This document shows positions 6,098-7,047 of a DNA stretch of 7,047 nucleotides, piece by piece. A model generated the notes under the pieces. The model was not told where the DNA came from and did not search any database. It saw nothing but the letters and a program-made list of their open reading frames with translations. Each line of letters begins with the position of its first letter. Position 1 is the stretch's first letter. The stretch covers positions 1 through 7,047 of the forward strand of contig USCW01000082.1 in NCBI GenBank assembly GCA_900553315.1. Direction: 5' to 3'. This DNA is from an uncultured Eubacteriales bacterium. Its GTDB lineage: Bacteria; Bacillota; Clostridia; Christensenellales; Aristaeellaceae. A program made the translations under genes and the position numbers.

Positions 6098-6982
6098 ATG
6101 GCATTTCATTCTGGGTTTATTACGATCGTGGGTCGCCCGAACGTGGGTAAGTCCACGTTGATGAACGCCTTTGTGGGCGAAAAGGTAGCGATCGTTTCCA
6201 ACCGTCCGCAGACGACGCGCAACCGGATTATGGGTGTGATGACGCGGGCGGATTATCAGATCGTGTTTCTGGACACGCCCGGTATTCACCATCCCCGGAC
6301 GAAGTTGGGGGAGAGCATGATGCAGTCGGTGAAGGACGCCATGGATGGCATGGACGGGCTGCTGGCGCTGGTGGATGTGACGCAGGTAGGCGAGCAGGAT
6401 CGAAAGATCGTATTGGAGATGGGACAGCGGAAGGTGCCGAAGGTGTTGGCGCTGAACAAGATCGACTTAGTGCCGAAGGATCGTCTGCTGGCGCTGATTG
6501 CGTCCTTCTCGGATGCGGGATATGATGCGATCATTCCGATCAGCGCAAAGACGGGGGACGGTTTAGCGGAGTTGGAGGCACAACTGGCGCAGAAGCTGCC
6601 GGAGGGGCCGAAGTATTTCCCGGACGACATGATGACGGATCAACCGGAGCGGCAGATTTGTGCGGAGCTGATTCGTGAGAAGGCGCTGCTGCACCTGCGG
6701 GACGAGGTGCCCCACGGCATTGGTGTGGAAATGATGGCGATGAACAAGGAAAACGACGATTTCATGGAGATTCACGCCACCATTTACTGTGAGCGGGATG
6801 CGCACAAGGGGATCATCATTGGTCGGCACGGTGCGATGCTTCAGCAGATTGGCAGTGAGGCGCGTGCGGACATTGAGAAGCTTCTCGGTCTGCACGTCAA
6901 CCTGAAGCTCTGGGTCAAGGTGCGTCCCGACTGGCGCAACCGCATGGACGATTTAAGGACGCTGGGGTACGATAATAAATAA
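6098..6982 (+). CDS. era: GTPase Era, 30S ribosomal subunit assembly factor
   Basis: A 294-residue protein, typical for Era. The N-terminal TRAFAC GTPase domain has G1 GRPNVGKS (12-19), the Era effector region NRPQTTRNRIMG (35-46), G3 DTPG (59-62), G4 NKID (120-123) and G5 SAK (149-151). The C-terminal KH domain (about 205-280) has the RNA-binding loop GIIIGRHGAMLQQIG (238-252). Era binds the 3' end of 16S rRNA and couples GTP hydrolysis to small-subunit maturation; in Escherichia coli it works with YbeY, the product encoded just upstream. The ATG at 6098 has AGAGGT (6085-6090) 7 bases upstream. A short AT-rich spacer of 26 bases separates it from the ybeY-cdd fusion, so co-transcription is likely. 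All key residues are present and nothing is unusual. The usual next gene, recO, is not visible within the window. Confidence 0.97.
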   Translation: MAFHSGFITIVGRPNVGKSTLMNAFVGEKVAIVSNRPQTTRNRIMGVMTRADYQIVFLDTPGIHHPRTKLGESMMQSVKDAMDGMDGLLALVDVTQVGEQDRKIVLEMGQRKVPKVLALNKIDLVPKDRLLALIASFSDAGYDAIIPISAKTGDGLAELEAQLAQKLPEGPKYFPDDMMTDQPERQICAELIREKALLHLRDEVPHGIGVEMMAMNKENDDFMEIHATIYCERDAHKGIIIGRHGAMLQQIGSEARADIEKLLGLHVNLKLWVKVRPDWRNRMDDLRTLGYDNK

Positions 6983-6992
6983 TATTGCGATT

Positions 6993-7034
6993 GCGAGGGA
7001 GGGGACTTTTCTTGAGAAAAGTCCCCTCCCTCGC
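6993..7034 (+). terminator. Perfect 19-bp stem-loop after era; putative terminator or dispersed repeat
   Basis: The left arm GCGAGGGAGGGGACTTTTC (6993-7011) is exactly complementary to the right arm (7016-7034) around the four-base loop TTGA. It begins 10 bases after the era stop codon. Such a stable hairpin at the end of an operon suggests transcription termination or 3'-end protection. However, the following bases (GCTCCCTCCC) are not a T-tract, and the minus-strand side has none either, so it is not a classical intrinsic terminator. The T and A runs sit inside the arms, near the loop. The tail CTCCCTCC could also pair with the purine-rich left arm in a shifted register. A tandem ATTGCG (6984-6995) abuts and partly enters the left arm. 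Confidence 0.55.
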
Positions 7035-7047
7035 GCTCCCTCCCGAA

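Noticed and set aside
1..7047. CRISPR array, insertion sequence, tRNA, rRNA or phage-type genes
   Set aside because: I saw no regularly spaced repeats, transposase motifs, structured RNA genes or integration signatures; apart from the partial gene at the left edge, the genes fit a conserved chromosomal cluster.

Overview
The window is chromosomal DNA from a GC-rich, endospore-forming member of the Firmicutes, most likely a Clostridia-type gut anaerobe. The evidence is two sporulation-specific families (YqfC, YqfD) at the head of the conserved Firmicutes order yqfC-yqfD-phoH-yqfF(pgpH)-ybeY-(dgkA)-cdd-era, with strong G/C preference at third codon positions. The species cannot be told from the sequence.

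Layout. Bases 1-186 (minus strand) hold the start of a divergently transcribed gene for a protein with an N-terminal membrane anchor, cut by the window edge and not recognised. Bases 187-325 are a divergent intergenic region with a dyad just before the yqfC ribosome binding site. From 326 to 6982 there is one tightly packed plus-strand cluster: yqfC, yqfD (4-nt overlap), an 80-nt gap, phoH (TTG start behind a strong Shine-Dalgarno), yqfF/pgpH (1-nt overlap), a ybeY-cdd fusion (23-nt overlap with yqfF), and era. Just after era lies a perfect 19-bp stem-loop (6993-7034) that has no T-tract.

How the genes fit together. YqfC and YqfD belong to the mother-cell sporulation programme in relatives. 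PhoH, YbeY and Era all act on RNA or ribosome maturation (PhoH/YbeZ-type ATPase, 16S rRNA 3'-end endoribonuclease, 30S assembly GTPase). YqfF/PgpH is a membrane c-di-AMP phosphodiesterase. Cdd is pyrimidine salvage. The cluster is probably transcribed as one operon.

Most of the window is conserved and ordinary. The clearest departure is that dgkA, usually found between ybeY and cdd, is absent, and the YbeY and cytidine deaminase reading frames are joined into one 300-residue protein with every expected catalytic motif intact. Secondary points are an Ala/Glu-rich tail on YqfF, a biotinyl/lipoyl-like segment in YqfD, and the unusual hairpin after era. I see no mobile element, CRISPR array, tRNA or rRNA.
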